Shown here piece by piece: positions 11,717-23,476 of a stretch of 64,000 nt of DNA. Source of the stretch: Panax quinquefolius. Lineage: Eukaryota; Streptophyta; Magnoliopsida; Apiales; Araliaceae. The notes beneath the pieces are model-generated. The model saw nothing but the letters and a program-made list of their open reading frames with translations, was not told the origin of the DNA and made no database searches. Each line of letters opens with the position of its first letter. The first letter of the stretch is position 1. A program made the position numbers and the translations under genes. Location: the NCBI GenBank assembly GCA_020205615.1, contig CM035170.1, positions 113,560,253 through 113,624,252 of the forward strand, in the 5' to 3' direction.

Positions 11717-14348
11717 ACCCCAAAAGAGTAGTATATACCCATTCGGTATGTAAACAACTACAACTTTATTATTACAACAAGAAACTGTGAGTTTAAATAC
11801 AAATATTATCTTCTAGATAATATTTATACTCAAATAAATCCTCATCACATTTATCGATACATTATTTTACAAAATGGTGAGGACTACTAAACAATCCTTT
11901 CTAAAACCTTCATTCCATACCCCGACTGCATCGCTTATATTCTCGCCTCCCGAAGAAGAATGGAACAAAAGGAAAAGGGTGAGCTCAACTAGCTCAAGAA
12001 GAATATTATGACTAAGATAATATACAACAAATTATCGTTAGTCTTCAACAGGAAAAATTTAATGAATACAATAGACAACAAATTTTAAATCAATATTCGC
12101 AAATGAAATAATAATTCATTGTAAGAGTTAAGTAGAGAATGCAAACTACTATCTTCTATGTATGAATTTAAAAGTTCATCGCTCATCTTTTATCCTCAGA
12201 ACATCAATCAATATACATCTCGAATCAAATATTCATCTTTGCACTATGTGCCAAAGATATTCATCACTTGGTCATGTTCATTTAAACACTGCTCATCTTG
12301 CACCAAAGCCAAAGATATTCATCAAGATCATTAAACACTGCTCATCTTTTGCACTACATGTGCCAAAGATATTCATCAGAATCATTCATCTTTGCACCAC
12401 AAAAGCCAAAGATATTCAATAATATCATCATTTAAGACCGAGGATGATGAAAAAATATTTTTAAAGAAACGAATCCAAAGGAAACAAAATGACAAGGATT
12501 AAGGATTAAGGATTCAGACTTTGTTTTATCCACGTCCAAAAATACTCAAAAATAATCACAAAGTGGTGTAAAATTCAAGAATGATCAAAACATGGATACA
12601 ATCAAAGCTAGTATCCGTAATAGATATTTTGGACTTAAAAGAAGAAATTTTATTTTTCGATGAATATAGCCAGATACGTGAATAAGTGTCAGATACGTGA
12701 ATAAACGTCGTGACACGTGAATAAGAATCCGACACCAAAAGATAGAAATTCCACAAAAAACATTTTCACGCTCACATTAATAAGACTCGTGAATAAGAAT
12801 CGTGAATAAGAACTCATGAATAAGAACTCGTGAATAAGAACTCATGAATAGTAACCCGACATGAAAAAGTTCCAAATTTGATAAAAAGTTCCAATCAATA
12901 TTTCAAAGATAATGATATCAAGAAATAATATCATTATTTAAAAAAATAATATCCCTTACCTCAAAGAATCAAGATTTCTAAGGAAAGGCTCAAGTGATGC
13001 CGAATGAAACTTCAGATCAACAAAGAACTCTCAAAGTATCTAAATACTCACAAAATACGCCAATAATATATAGAGAGAAAGAGAGAAAACTTTGTTTCGT
13101 GTGATTTTCAATTCTAACTTAGCCCTCTATTTATAGAAAATGTTAATTACCAAGGCATTTCGACCAAGCACACCGATGGCTTTACTCGCTACTATTGCCA
13201 CCCACCACATTTGAAATAAAATTCAGCACATTTCTTCACCAACCACAAGTGGGGCCCACTCAATTCTAGAATTTTCCACCAAAATCAATTATAAACCTAA
13301 TTTCCTAATCAACACCTCTTAAAATTCACAACAAATCATTCGTGCATTTTTAACGGCTCAAAATTTGTGGACATATACTCAACTTATGTATGTATAACAT
13401 ACCCAAAAATTACTACAATCCAACGGTTTGATTAAAAATTATAACCCCGCAATATATCTCAAAACCCCGATTTGATTTTTAATACCTCCAACGATAAAAT
13501 ACCGATAAAACACCTCAACAATAATTTCTTCATTTATAACCACATAAATAAATCCATCATTTATATCCACATAAAATAAATATTTTTTTATCATATGAAT
13601 CAATAATTAATTATTCACAAATAATATTACGTAATCACAATTATGACAACCAGCCGCTCCTGTGAAAGAGGGGCTTTCCAATAAGGATTTCTCCTTCATC
13701 GGGCGCCGCAATTAGTGACCAAACCTCTCCTCGATGTAACTTTCTAGACATTGCCAATAATGCTATCTAATAATATTATTTAAATAATATGAATTATTGA
13801 TCCGATAATGGAGATAATGCAAAGGACAATTATCGAACAACAATAATATAAAATATCAACGCAAAGAATTATCGAATCAATAAAATAAAATATCGAATAA
13901 AGAATTCATCGTGGAAAATTATCGAGTAAAGGCCTTTCACGTAAGGATCAATAATTCAACAATACGCAGGTAATACCGCGTGCTATCAGGCAACCACGCC
14001 AGACATCGATTTTAACCAACCGGGTATTCCAACAGCCTTAATCTCAGAATAACTACGCTGCTATTTTTAACCAACTTATATTTGTCGCTTCGCTTTTCAT
14101 CCAATCGCTTCCGCTATGGGCCCACACATGGTCGCTACCGTCGCATTTAATATTCCCCGACAAAGCATTTAATATTCCACCACCAAACTAATATTCCCGA
14201 CAACAAATGAATATTTTATAACCACTGCTTATTTTGAAATATTCATGATTTAACCCTTAACTATCCACATTAATCAAATCAACCCTTACTATTTCAAAAT
14301 AATAAATAAAGGAAATTTTTATTTTATTTAAAAAGTTGGGGTCTTACA
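11717..14348 (-). repeat. gypsy LTR, type II, minus strand
   Basis: On the minus strand it runs from TGTAAGACCCCAAC (14348) to a degraded end near 11717. The terminal tgtgacg and part of the gagttgtcaatacat block are missing. The U3 carries the type II module at about 13160-13580 (ccacaagtggggcccactca, aattctagaattttccacca) instead of the type I module. The flanks on both sides match type I. The aaagatattcatc array is at about 12235-12420 and the gtgaataag array at about 12780-12850. Confidence 0.9.
13127..13136 (-). promoter_or_regulatory. LTR TATA box
   Basis: The minus strand reads CTATAAATAG at the same relative position as in the other LTRs, followed by a ctctctttctctctatata start-like stretch. 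Confidence 0.7.
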
Positions 14349-14361
14349 ACCTCCCTCCTTA
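14349..14361 (-). other. Polypurine tract
   Basis: AAGGAGGGAGGT on the minus strand, directly before the LTR start at 14348. Confidence 0.8.
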
Positions 14362-15770
14362 TGAAATTTTCGCCTCTAAATCGACGACGATTCTGTGTGT
14401 TTCAAAAGGTGAGGATACCTCGCTTTCATTTCCGCTTCCAATTCCTGTGTCATTTCTCTATAGCATGATTCCTCCACAAAACTTTAACTTGTGGTATGAC
14501 TTTTTCGCTGTGTAGGGACATGCTCCTTCCTATCCAAAATCTTGACAGTACCTCCTCATACGCTAAGTCTTCTGCTATCTCGTCCTGTTCTAACTCAATA
14601 ACGTGGTTCGGTCTTTCACATATTTATTTAAGTACGTGATATGTGAAACACATTATGAACACGTAGACATACTTGGAGGTAACGCAAGTCTATAGGCTAC
14701 ATTTCCTACTCTGGCCAAGAATTTGAAATGGACCAATAAATCGTGGATCGAGCTTTCTCTCTTCCCAAATCTTGTAACTCCTTCCACGGAGCAACTCGCA
14801 ACAATACACGATCCCCACATTAAATTCCACGCCCTTTCATGAAGATCCGATAACTCTTTTGTCGATCTTGTGCCGCTTTGTATACGCTTGTTTAATCATT
14901 CGATCTTTTTTGTAGTCATACGCATTTCAACTCTCGGGTCCCAACAATGTTGCTTCACCCACCTCATCCCAACATATCGGGAGAACTACATTTTCGGCCC
15001 ATATAATGCTTCAAATGGAGCCACACCTATACTTGCCTCGATAATCGTTGTTGTAGGAGAATTCCACCAATGGTAAATACTTATCCCAACTACCCCTGAA
15101 GTCAGGACACAGTAGTCTTAATAAATCTTCAAGAGTTTGAATAGTCCTCTCTCGATTGTCGTCTGCTTTGGGGATGGTATGTCAACTAAATCGCAAACTG
15201 CGCTCATAGCTTTTTGCAAGCTAACCCAAAATCTTGAAGTGAATCTTGGGTCACGATCCCAAACTATGGATACTGCATGCCACGCAACCTCACAATCTCA
15301 TTTATTTATATACTAAAGAAGACGCTCATGAATAAGTCTCCCAGACGGCAAGAAATGAGCAGATTTGGTTAATCTATCAACAATAACCCAAATAAAGATT
15401 GATGCCTTGAGAAACCGTAGGAAGACCCAGAATCTAAATCCATGGTAATGTGTTCCACTTCCATTCCGGAATCTCAAGTGGTTGCAACGGACCCTTAGGT
15501 ACTAGATGTCCGCCTTTTACACGCCGACAAGTTAAACACATCGAGATAAACTTTGCAATCTCTCTCTTCATATTGTTCCACCAAATGTATGTCAAGATCA
15601 TTTATACATTTTAGTACTTCCGTGATGGATTGCAAATGGTGTATTGTGTGCCTCCATCATAATCTTGTACTTCAAATCGTAGTCGTTAGAACACAAAGTC
15701 TAGAGTGGACTCAAGTATTCCTTCTTCATCAATTCTCGCCCTAATAGCTCCTTCAGATTTCTTCTTCATA
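14362..15770 (-). pseudogene. gypsy integrase plus chromodomain (broken), array unit 2
   Basis: This is homologous along its length to 8557-9890. The chromodomain segment is at about 14390-14590, the integrase C-terminal domain at 14590-14880, the core with the W-V-S-L-Q-K-A-M block near 15205-15250, and the zinc-finger region at about 15500-15600. The reading frame is interrupted many times. The stretch 15200-15260 is base-for-base the same as in other copies, while CG- and CTG-rich stretches differ by small indels. Confidence 0.82.
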
Positions 15771-17240
15771 CGATCACTCCGGCCTGCGGGCTCGAGCAAC
15801 CTTAACTTTTTCTATTAAAGTTGGCTCTATGCAGATATTTGACATCATCGCACTCGCTCCTCGTGATATGATCTTCTACTCAACGCGCCGCCTACCACGC
15901 TCGCTTTTACCGTGATGGTATCAATAGTGTGGTCGTAGTCTTCAATAGCTCGAGCCAACGTCAGCCGCCAGATGTTGAGTTTTTTTGAGTGAAGAAATAT
16001 TTAAGGCTTTTTATGGTCCTAATATATCTCCACTTTCTCCCCATATAGATAAGGCTCCATATCTTTAATAATAAAACGATCGGGCCGCTAACTCTAGATC
16101 ACGAAGTAGGATAATTCCTCTCATACTTCTTTAAGTTGTCATGAGGCATAGGCTATGACTTTCCCACGCTGCATGAGAACACATCCTAACCCTTTGCCTC
16201 AAGCATCATCAGAGATAACAAATCCATCCGAACCAGATGGTATTGTTGTAACAAGTGCCAAATAAGTCTCCTCTTAAGCTCTGGAAACTTTTCTCGCATT
16301 CTTCGCTTCCAAACGAATTTTGTATCCTTCCGAAAGTTAATGAAGTTAATGGAGTAGCGATTCGAGAAAAACCTTCCACTAATCTCCGATAATAACCAAA
16401 TTTAAGCCCAAAAGCTACGACTTCACCACCGACTTTTAGTTGTTCTAACTTCAGATTGCTTCAATCTTCACGGATCAACAGATACTCCATGTTTTGACAC
16501 ACATGCCCAAGAAATGCTACTTCTCAAGCCGTAACTCGTGATTTCTTCAATTTGGCATATAGTTGGTTTTCACGAAGCCTTTCGAGTACCAAATTTCAAA
16601 TGGTGCTCATGATCTTCACGACTTTTTGAATATATAAGGATGTCATCAATAAAGACAACAACGAATCGATCCAAATATTCCTGAATACTTGGCTCATCAT
16701 ATCCATGAAAGTCGCAGGAGCATTAGTTAGTCCCGAAAAGACATGACTAAGAATTCATAATGCCCATACCGAAGTTCTCAAGGCGCCTTTGAATATCCTC
16801 GCCTAATCTTCACCGATGATATCCGTAATCTAAGATCGATTTTTGAAAAGAATCAGGCCCTCAGAATCGGTCAAACAAGTCATCAATACGAGGTAGAGGA
16901 TACCTATTCTCGATGGTGACATGGTTCAATTCCCGATAGTCAATACAAAGTCGTGATACCCCGCTTTTTTCTTCTTTACAAATAAAACAGAGCACCCCAA
17001 GGAGATGTACTAGATTTAATGAAACCGATGTCCAACAATTCCTCAGAGTTGGACCTTTAACTCCTCAAGTTCAATAGAGCCATTCGACATGGGGTTTTAG
17101 AAATGGGCTTTGTACTGTGTTCAAGATCAATAAAGAATTCAACTTCACGCTCGGGGTAGACCGAAGTTCTTCAGAAATACGCCAGAAAGTCAATAACAAC
17201 AGAATATTATTCAAATTTGACGTGTCTTTATTCAAATCCA
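15771..17240 (-). pseudogene. gypsy RT and RNase H (broken), array unit 2
   Basis: RNase H lies at about 15800-16420 and RT at about 16430-17200. The FIDD catalytic box is encoded at 16642-16653. The [13 protein letters not shown] block is near 16880-16915. No open frame longer than about 60 codons survives. Confidence 0.8.
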
Positions 17241-17715
17241 TAACATGGGCTAAGAAAGTTTCGACATCCGCTTTTTCAATAAACGAATAGCTTTATGATT
17301 AGATATGATGTTGATTGATTTTAATGGTTTAGTTGCTTGAATTGCATAAACAAAGTCAAGTTAGAATATGAAAACCAACAACCTTATTTAAAACAATCAA
17401 TTTCAAAATGATGAGTATTAACCAATCAATCCCTAAAATCACATCAAAAGCAAGTATCTTTAAAGAGATAAGGTCAATGTGTAAAGTGATGGTGCCAACT
17501 TGAATCAAACAAGATTTATAAAATGTTGGATGTGATGAAAGTTTCTCCCAACTGAGTTTCCACAGACAGTCAAAGTCTAATTTCTCCGAGTCAAGTTTAA
17601 ACGCTGAGCACACGCAGAGAGATAAATGAATGGGTAAAGACCCAGATCAAGTAAGGTATAAACTTCGCAAGAATTTATAAATAGCTTACCCGTGATCACC
17701 TCGCTTGGGTTCCTC
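17241..17715 (-). pseudogene. gypsy aspartic protease (broken), array unit 2
   Basis: The ORF 17356-17613 covers the C-terminal two thirds, with an ISLKILAFDVILGIDWL block. The active-site stretch at about 17641-17651 reads Leu-Asp-Leu-Gly, so the Thr/Ser of the retropepsin triad is Leu. The upstream NEVITGKLFINS block is at about 17670-17705. Confidence 0.8.
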
Positions 17716-18910
17716 GATTATGACCAAATACAACAAACGCTTCTTCCCCTAATCGCTGACTTTGATTTTTTCTCGGGATGTTTTCGAGTCACCGCCCCTC
17801 ACGAACTAGGTTTCGCTATCGCATAATCTCGAAAGCGATATGTCCTTCCTTTCCACAACTATAGCATACCTTGAATCTGCTAGGGCGCTTGACCGATATG
17901 TCCTCTTTTCCAGATTAGTAATATACGACCGGTGGTCGTTCTCCTCCCTTAGAACCAGCTTGTCGCGTCAAGACCGCTGCCTTTCACATAGTCGTTGTTA
18001 AATCTCCTCTTTAAAATCTCCTCCCGACTCGCTTCTTCTTATTTTCACGACTATGATTACCACCAGAGTGGTTACCATTTTCGTCATTCTGCTTTTCTCC
18101 GCAGTTATCATTATTCTCGCTGATCGCTATCTCCGTACGATCCTCGTTATGGTCCTCTGACCGTGACATATCAAGTATCTCGCCTAATAATCGAGCCCCG
18201 CTTACAACATCCGAATAAAGAGAAAGTTTACGAGAAATGAGATATCGACGACGCCGGTTTCAAACCTCTAAGAAACATCCGGCCATATCGCTCCTCATTC
18301 TCCACCAAATGAGGTGCAAAACCGATAACTCGCAAACTTTGCCTCGCATCGAGACACCGCCATGTTGTTTTGCTTCTAATCTGATGAACTCCACTTCCTT
18401 CATATACGATTTAACACTTTCGTGAAAGTATTTGTCATTAAATAGTCTCTCAAACGCCTCCCAAGACACGCCGAAAAGGCCGGATGGGTACGCTTCATGC
18501 ATCTCCACCAAGAGTCCGCTTCATTTTAACATAAAGGTGGCGAATGGAACCTTCGTTTTCTCCGCATCCCAAGACATCGAATATCTCGTAATTTGTTCGA
18601 CCCATGTTTCCGCCATGATCGGATCCGGCTTCCTTTAAATTCGTGGTCCCAACTCTTCGAATCGCTTGTCAATGTGATAACCCGTGAATTGCTATCATTT
18701 CTCCTCAGATTTTGAACACGAAGTCTCCTCGTCTCGATTTTGTATGAATCGCAAAAACTTCTAAACATCCCCTCGCTCATCATCTCGCTTCAATGGTGTT
18801 GTTCACAGAGGAACATTGCCACTGCTGCAGACGCTCTCCTCCTCAAGCTCAAAGACAGTATCTCCACTCCCTCGCTCATTCATTTCCATTGTTAATATTC
18901 TCAACGACAT
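17716..18910 (-). pseudogene. gag: gypsy gag (broken), array unit 2
   Basis: The ATG is at 18910-18908. The ORF 18526-18783 covers the N-terminal part (RNDSNSRVI). The ORF 18260-18511 covers the Retrotrans_gag core (FERLFNDKYF, EFIRLEAKQH). Two zinc knuckles lie near 17891-17927 and 17836-17872. About 170 bp of leader separate the ATG from the PBS. Frameshifts lie between each of these segments. Confidence 0.83.
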
Positions 18911-19082
18911 TCTCAACACCGCACATAAAACAAGGGTTAATTAAGGAAATCAATATATCACATAATATCCTATATATATCGACCAACTAACAAATAAGCT
19001 TTAGTAGACACACTAAATAAGGATTTACTCGCTCTCCCTCCTAGTTCTATTCCCCGATCTCCGCCAGAGATCATATCCCTAA

Positions 19083-19093
19083 GCTCGATACCA
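19083..19093 (-). other. Primer-binding site
   Basis: The minus strand reads TGGTATCGAGC just inside the 5' LTR. This is the iMet-tRNA PBS with one two-base gap. Confidence 0.78.
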
Positions 19094-19096
19094 ACC

Positions 19097-21734
19097 CATG
19101 ACGCCCCCAAAATAGGTATACATCACCCATTCCGAGTTGTCAATACACGGTATGTAAACAACTACAACTTTATTATTACAACAAAAAAAATCGTGAGTTT
19201 AAATACAAATATTATCTTCTAGATAATATCTATACTCAAATAAATCCTCATCACATTTATCGATACATTATTTTACAAAAATGGTGAGGACTACTAAACA
19301 ATCCTTTCTAAAACCTTCATTCCATACCCGACTGCAGATCGCTATATTCTCGCCTCCCCCCTAGAAGAATGGAACAAAAAGGAAAAGGGTGAGCTCAACT
19401 AGCTCAAGAAGAATATTACGACTAAGATAATATACAACAAATTATCGTTAGTCTTCAACAGGAAAAATTTAATAGTAATACAATAGACAACAAATTTTAA
19501 ATCAATATTCGTAATGAAATAATAATTCATTGTAAGAGTTAAGAGAGAATGCAAACTACTATCTTCTATGTATGAATTTAAAAGTTCATCGCTCATCTTT
19601 TATCCCTCGTAACATCAATCAATATACATCTCGAATCAAATATTCATCTTTGCACTATGTGCCAAAGATATTCATCACTTGGTCATGTTCATTTAAACAC
19701 CTGCTCATCTGCACTACAGCCAAAGCTCATCTTGCACTATGTGCCAAAGATATTCATCAAGAATCATTCATCTTTGCACTATGTGCCAAAGATATTCAAT
19801 AATATCATCATTTAAGACCGAGGATGATGAAAATATTTTTAAAGAAACGAATCCAAAGGAAACAAAATGACAAGGATTAAGGATTAATGATTCAGATTTT
19901 TGTTTTATCCACGTCCAAAAATACCTCAAAAATAATCACAAAGTGGTGTAAAATTCAAGAATGATCAAAACATGGATACAATCAAAGCTAGTATCCGTAA
20001 TAGATATTTTGGACAAAAAGAAGAAATTTTATTTTTCGATGAATAGATATACCAGAATAATCAGATACGTGAATGGTGCCGATAATGAATAAGACCAGAC
20101 ACGTGAATAGTAAATCCGACACCAAAAGATAGAAATTCCACAAAAAAACATTTTCACGCTTCATTAATAAGACTCGTGAATAAGAACTCGTGAATAAGAA
20201 CTCATGAATAAGAACTCGTGAATAAGAACTCATGAATAGAACCCCGATATGAAAAAGTTCCAAATTTGATAAAAAGTACCAATCAATATTTCAAAGATAA
20301 TGATATTCAAGAAATAATATCATTACGAAAAAAATAATATCCCTTACCTCAAAGAATCAAGATTTCTAAGGAAAGGCTCAAGTGATGTCGAATGAAACTT
20401 CAGATCAATAAAGAACTCTCAAAGTATCTAAATACTCACAAAATACGCCAATAATATAGAGAGAGAAAGAGAGAAAACTTTGTTTCTCGTGTGATTTTCA
20501 ATTCTAACTTAGCCTCTATTTATAGAAAATGTTAATCTACCAAGCAGATTTGACTGCCACCGATGGCTTTACTCGCTACTATTGCCACCCACCACATTTG
20601 AAATAAAATTCAGCACATTTTTCACCAACCACAAGTGGGGCCCACTCAATTCTAGAATTTTCCACCAAAATCAATTATAAACCTAATTTCCTAATCACAC
20701 ACCTCTTAAAATTCACAACAAATCATTCGCAAGCATTTTTAATCTGCTCAAAATTTGTGGACATATACTCAACTTATGTATGTATAATATACCCAAAATT
20801 ACCACAATCCAACTATTTGGATTAAAAATTATAACCCCGTAAATATATCTCAAAACCCCGATTTGATTTTAATAATACCTCCAATCCGATAAAATATCGA
20901 TAAAACACCTCAACATTAATTTCTTCATTTATAACCACATAAATAAATCCATCATTTATATCCACATAAAATAAATATTTTTTTTTATCATATGAATCAA
21001 TAATTAATTATTCACAAATAATATTACGTAATCACAATTATGACAACCAAAGCCGCTCCTCAGAAAGAGGGGCTTCCAATAAGGATTTCTCCTTATCGCC
21101 GCAATTAGGTGACCAAACCTCTCCTCGATGTAACTTTCTAGACATTGCCAATAATGCTATCTAATAATATTATTTAAATAATATGAATTATTGATCCGAT
21201 AATGGAGATAATGCAAAGGACAATTATCGAACAAACAATAATATAAAATATCAACGCAAAGAATTATCGAATCAATAAAATAAAATATCGAACAAGAATT
21301 CATCGTGAAAATTATCGAGTAAAGGCCTTCACGTAAGGATCAATAATTCAACAATACCGCGGTAATACCCGTGCTATCGCGGCAACCACGCCAGACATCA
21401 GATTTTAACCACCGGGTATTCCAAAAATTTTAATTCAGAATAACTACGCCAAGTTATTTTTAACCAACTTATATTTGTCGCTTTCTTCATCCAATCGCTC
21501 ACATGGGCTCACACATGGTCGCTACCATCGCATTTAATATTCCCCGACAAAGCATTTAATATTCCACCACCAAACTAATATTCCCCACAACAATGAATAT
21601 TTTATAACCACTGCTTATTTTGAAATATTTCATGATTTAACCCTTAACTATCCACATTAATCAAATCAACCCTTACTATTTCAAAATAATAAACAGAGAA
21701 AATTAAATTTCATTAATAATAAGTTGGGGTCTTA
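19097..21734 (-). repeat. gypsy LTR, type II, minus strand
   Basis: It runs from the ttggggtcttaa junction (21734; the usual end is tcttaca) to the catgacgccccc end (19097-19108). It carries the type II U3 module at about 20545-20960, close in sequence to the LTR at 11717-14348. It serves as 5' LTR of unit 2 and 3' LTR of unit 3. The U3 end reads aaattaaatttcattaataa instead of the ccttttatttaaa form of other LTRs. Confidence 0.9.
20516..20525 (-). promoter_or_regulatory. LTR TATA box
   Basis: CTATAAATAG on the minus strand, at the conserved LTR position. Confidence 0.7.
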
Positions 21735-22115
21735 ATAAATGTTGGAAACAGTCAAGTTTAGAATATGAAAAAACTAACAACCTTATTTAAAACAATCAAT
21801 TTTGGTACGATGATGAGTAGTTAACCAATCAATCCCTAAAATCACATCAAAAGCAAGTATCTTTAAAAGAGATAAGGTCAATGTGTAAGGTAATGGTGCC
21901 AACTTGAATCAAACAAGATTTATAAACAATGTGGATGTGATGAAAGTTTCTCCCAATCTGAGTTTTCACATGATAAGTCAAAGTCTAATTTCTCCTGAGT
22001 CAAGTTTAAACGCTGAGCACACGCAGAGAGAGATAAATGAATGGGTAAGACCCCAGATCAAGTAAGGTATAAACTTCGCAAGAATTTATAAATATTTTAC
22101 CCGTGATCACCTCGC
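21735..22115 (-). pseudogene. gypsy protease (broken), array unit 3, fused to the LTR
   Basis: The LTR end at 21734 is followed at once by protease C-terminal sequence (gtcaagtttagaatatgaaa). Polypurine tract, integrase, RNase H and RT, about 3 kb, are absent. The active-site stretch near 22053-22061 again gives D-L-G. The NEVITGKLFINS block is at about 22080-22115. Confidence 0.8.
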
Positions 22116-23302
22116 TTGGGTTCTCGATTATGACCAAATACAACAAACGCCTTTCCTAATCGCTGACTTTGATTTTTTCGGGATGCTTTTTGAGTCACCG
22201 TCCTCACTAACTAGGTTTCGCCATCGCATAATCTCGAGCGATATGTCCTTCCTTTCCACAATTATAGCATACCTTGAACTGTCAGGCGCTTGACCGATAT
22301 GTCCTCTTTTTCGTGATTTAGAAGATATACGACCGGTGGTCGTTTCCTCCCTTAGAACCAGCCATCGCCAAGACCGCTGCCTTCATACGGTCGTTGTTAA
22401 ATCTCCTCTTTAAAATCTCCCCGACTCGCTTCTTCTATTTTCACGGCTATGATTACCACCAGAGTGGTTACCATTTTGTCCGTCTGCTTTTTCCTCCGCA
22501 GTTATCATTATTCGCTGACCGCTATCTCCGTACGATCCTCGGTCAGGGTCCTCAACGACTGCATTTCAAGTATCTCGCCTAATAATTGAGCCTCGCTTAC
22601 AACATCCAATAAAGAGAAAATTTATGAGAAATGAGATATCGACGATACGGGTTTCAAACCTCTAAGAAACATCCGCCATACGCTCCTCATTCTCCACCAA
22701 ATGAGGTGCAAACTCGATAACTCGCAAACTTTTGCCTCGCATCGAGACACCGCCATGTTGTTTTTTTGTTCAATCTGATGAACTCCACTTCCTTCATACG
22801 ACTTAACACTTTCAGAAAGTATTTGTCATTAAATAGTTTTCAAACGCCTCCCAAGACACGCCGAAAGCGTACCGGATGGGTACGCTTCACGCACTCCCAC
22901 CAAGAGTCTCCGCCCGCCACTAACATAAGGTGGCGAATGGAACCTTCGTTCTCCTCCGCATCCCAAGACATCGAATATCTTGGTAATTTGTTTGACCCAT
23001 GTTTCCGCCACGATCGGATCTCCGCTTTCCTTAAATTCGTGGTCCCAACTTCGAATCGCTCAATGTGATAACCCGTGAATTGCTATCATTTCTCCTCAGA
23101 TTTTGAACACGAAGTCTCCTCGTCTCGATTTTGCATGAACGCAAAAACTTCTAAACATCCCCTCGCTCATCATCTCGCTTCAATGGTGTTGTTCACAGGA
23201 GGAACATTGCCAACCTGCAGACGCTCTCCTCGCTGCAGTGAGTACAGCATCTCCACGGCCTCATTTCCATTGTTAATATTCTCACCGACATTCTCAAACA
23301 CC
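22116..23302 (-). pseudogene. gag: gypsy gag (broken), array unit 3
   Basis: This is homologous to 17716-18910 throughout, with zinc knuckles near 22230-22330, the core near 22640-22870 and the N-terminal part near 22920-23295. The ORF 22829-23011 on the minus strand carries MAETWVKQITKIFDVLGCGG from the conserved N-terminal half. With pol deleted, this unit resembles a non-autonomous LTR-gag-LTR derivative. Confidence 0.82.
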
Positions 23303-23462
23303 GCCATAAAACAAGGGTTAATTAAGGAAATCAATATATCACATAATATCCCTATATACCGACCAACTAACAAATAAGCTTTAGTAGACACACTAACAAG
23401 GATTTACTCTGCCTCTCCTCCTAGTTCTATTCCCCGATCTCCGCCAGAGATCATATCCCAAA

Positions 23463-23473
23463 GCTCGATACTA
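23463..23473 (-). other. Primer-binding site
   Basis: The minus strand reads TAGTATCGAGC just inside the LTR at 23477. This is a one-base variant of the PBS at 19083. Confidence 0.7.
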
Positions 23474-23476
23474 AAT

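Larger units (their letters stand above)
11717..21734 (-). mobile_element. Most complete gypsy copy in the window: LTR, full internal region, LTR
   Basis: Both LTRs (11717-14348 and 19097-21734) are type II and of nearly equal length. Between them lie the polypurine tract, integrase/chromodomain, RNase H, RT, protease, gag and PBS, all on the minus strand in the correct order for a Ty3/gypsy chromovirus. This makes it the best guess for an original single insertion within the tandem array. No target-site duplication can be read, because each LTR is directly joined to a neighbouring unit. All genes are frameshifted. Confidence 0.75.

Noticed and set aside
12162..12422. Recurring 60-120 codon ORF with NLKVHRSSF and HLCT repeats (also at 19572, 23946, 49019, 50404, 57632 and 62863)
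   Set aside because: It is antisense to the LTR, follows the tandem repeats, varies in length and frame between copies, and has no recognisable domain.
12480..12512. AAGGATT heptamers (three in a row) resembling a telomere repeat
   Set aside because: The plant telomere unit is TTTAGGG. This triplet of AAGGATT is a fixed part of each LTR.
14349..19096. Intact autonomous gypsy element
   Set aside because: All domains are present but every one contains frameshifts or stops as written, so it can only be called complete in layout.
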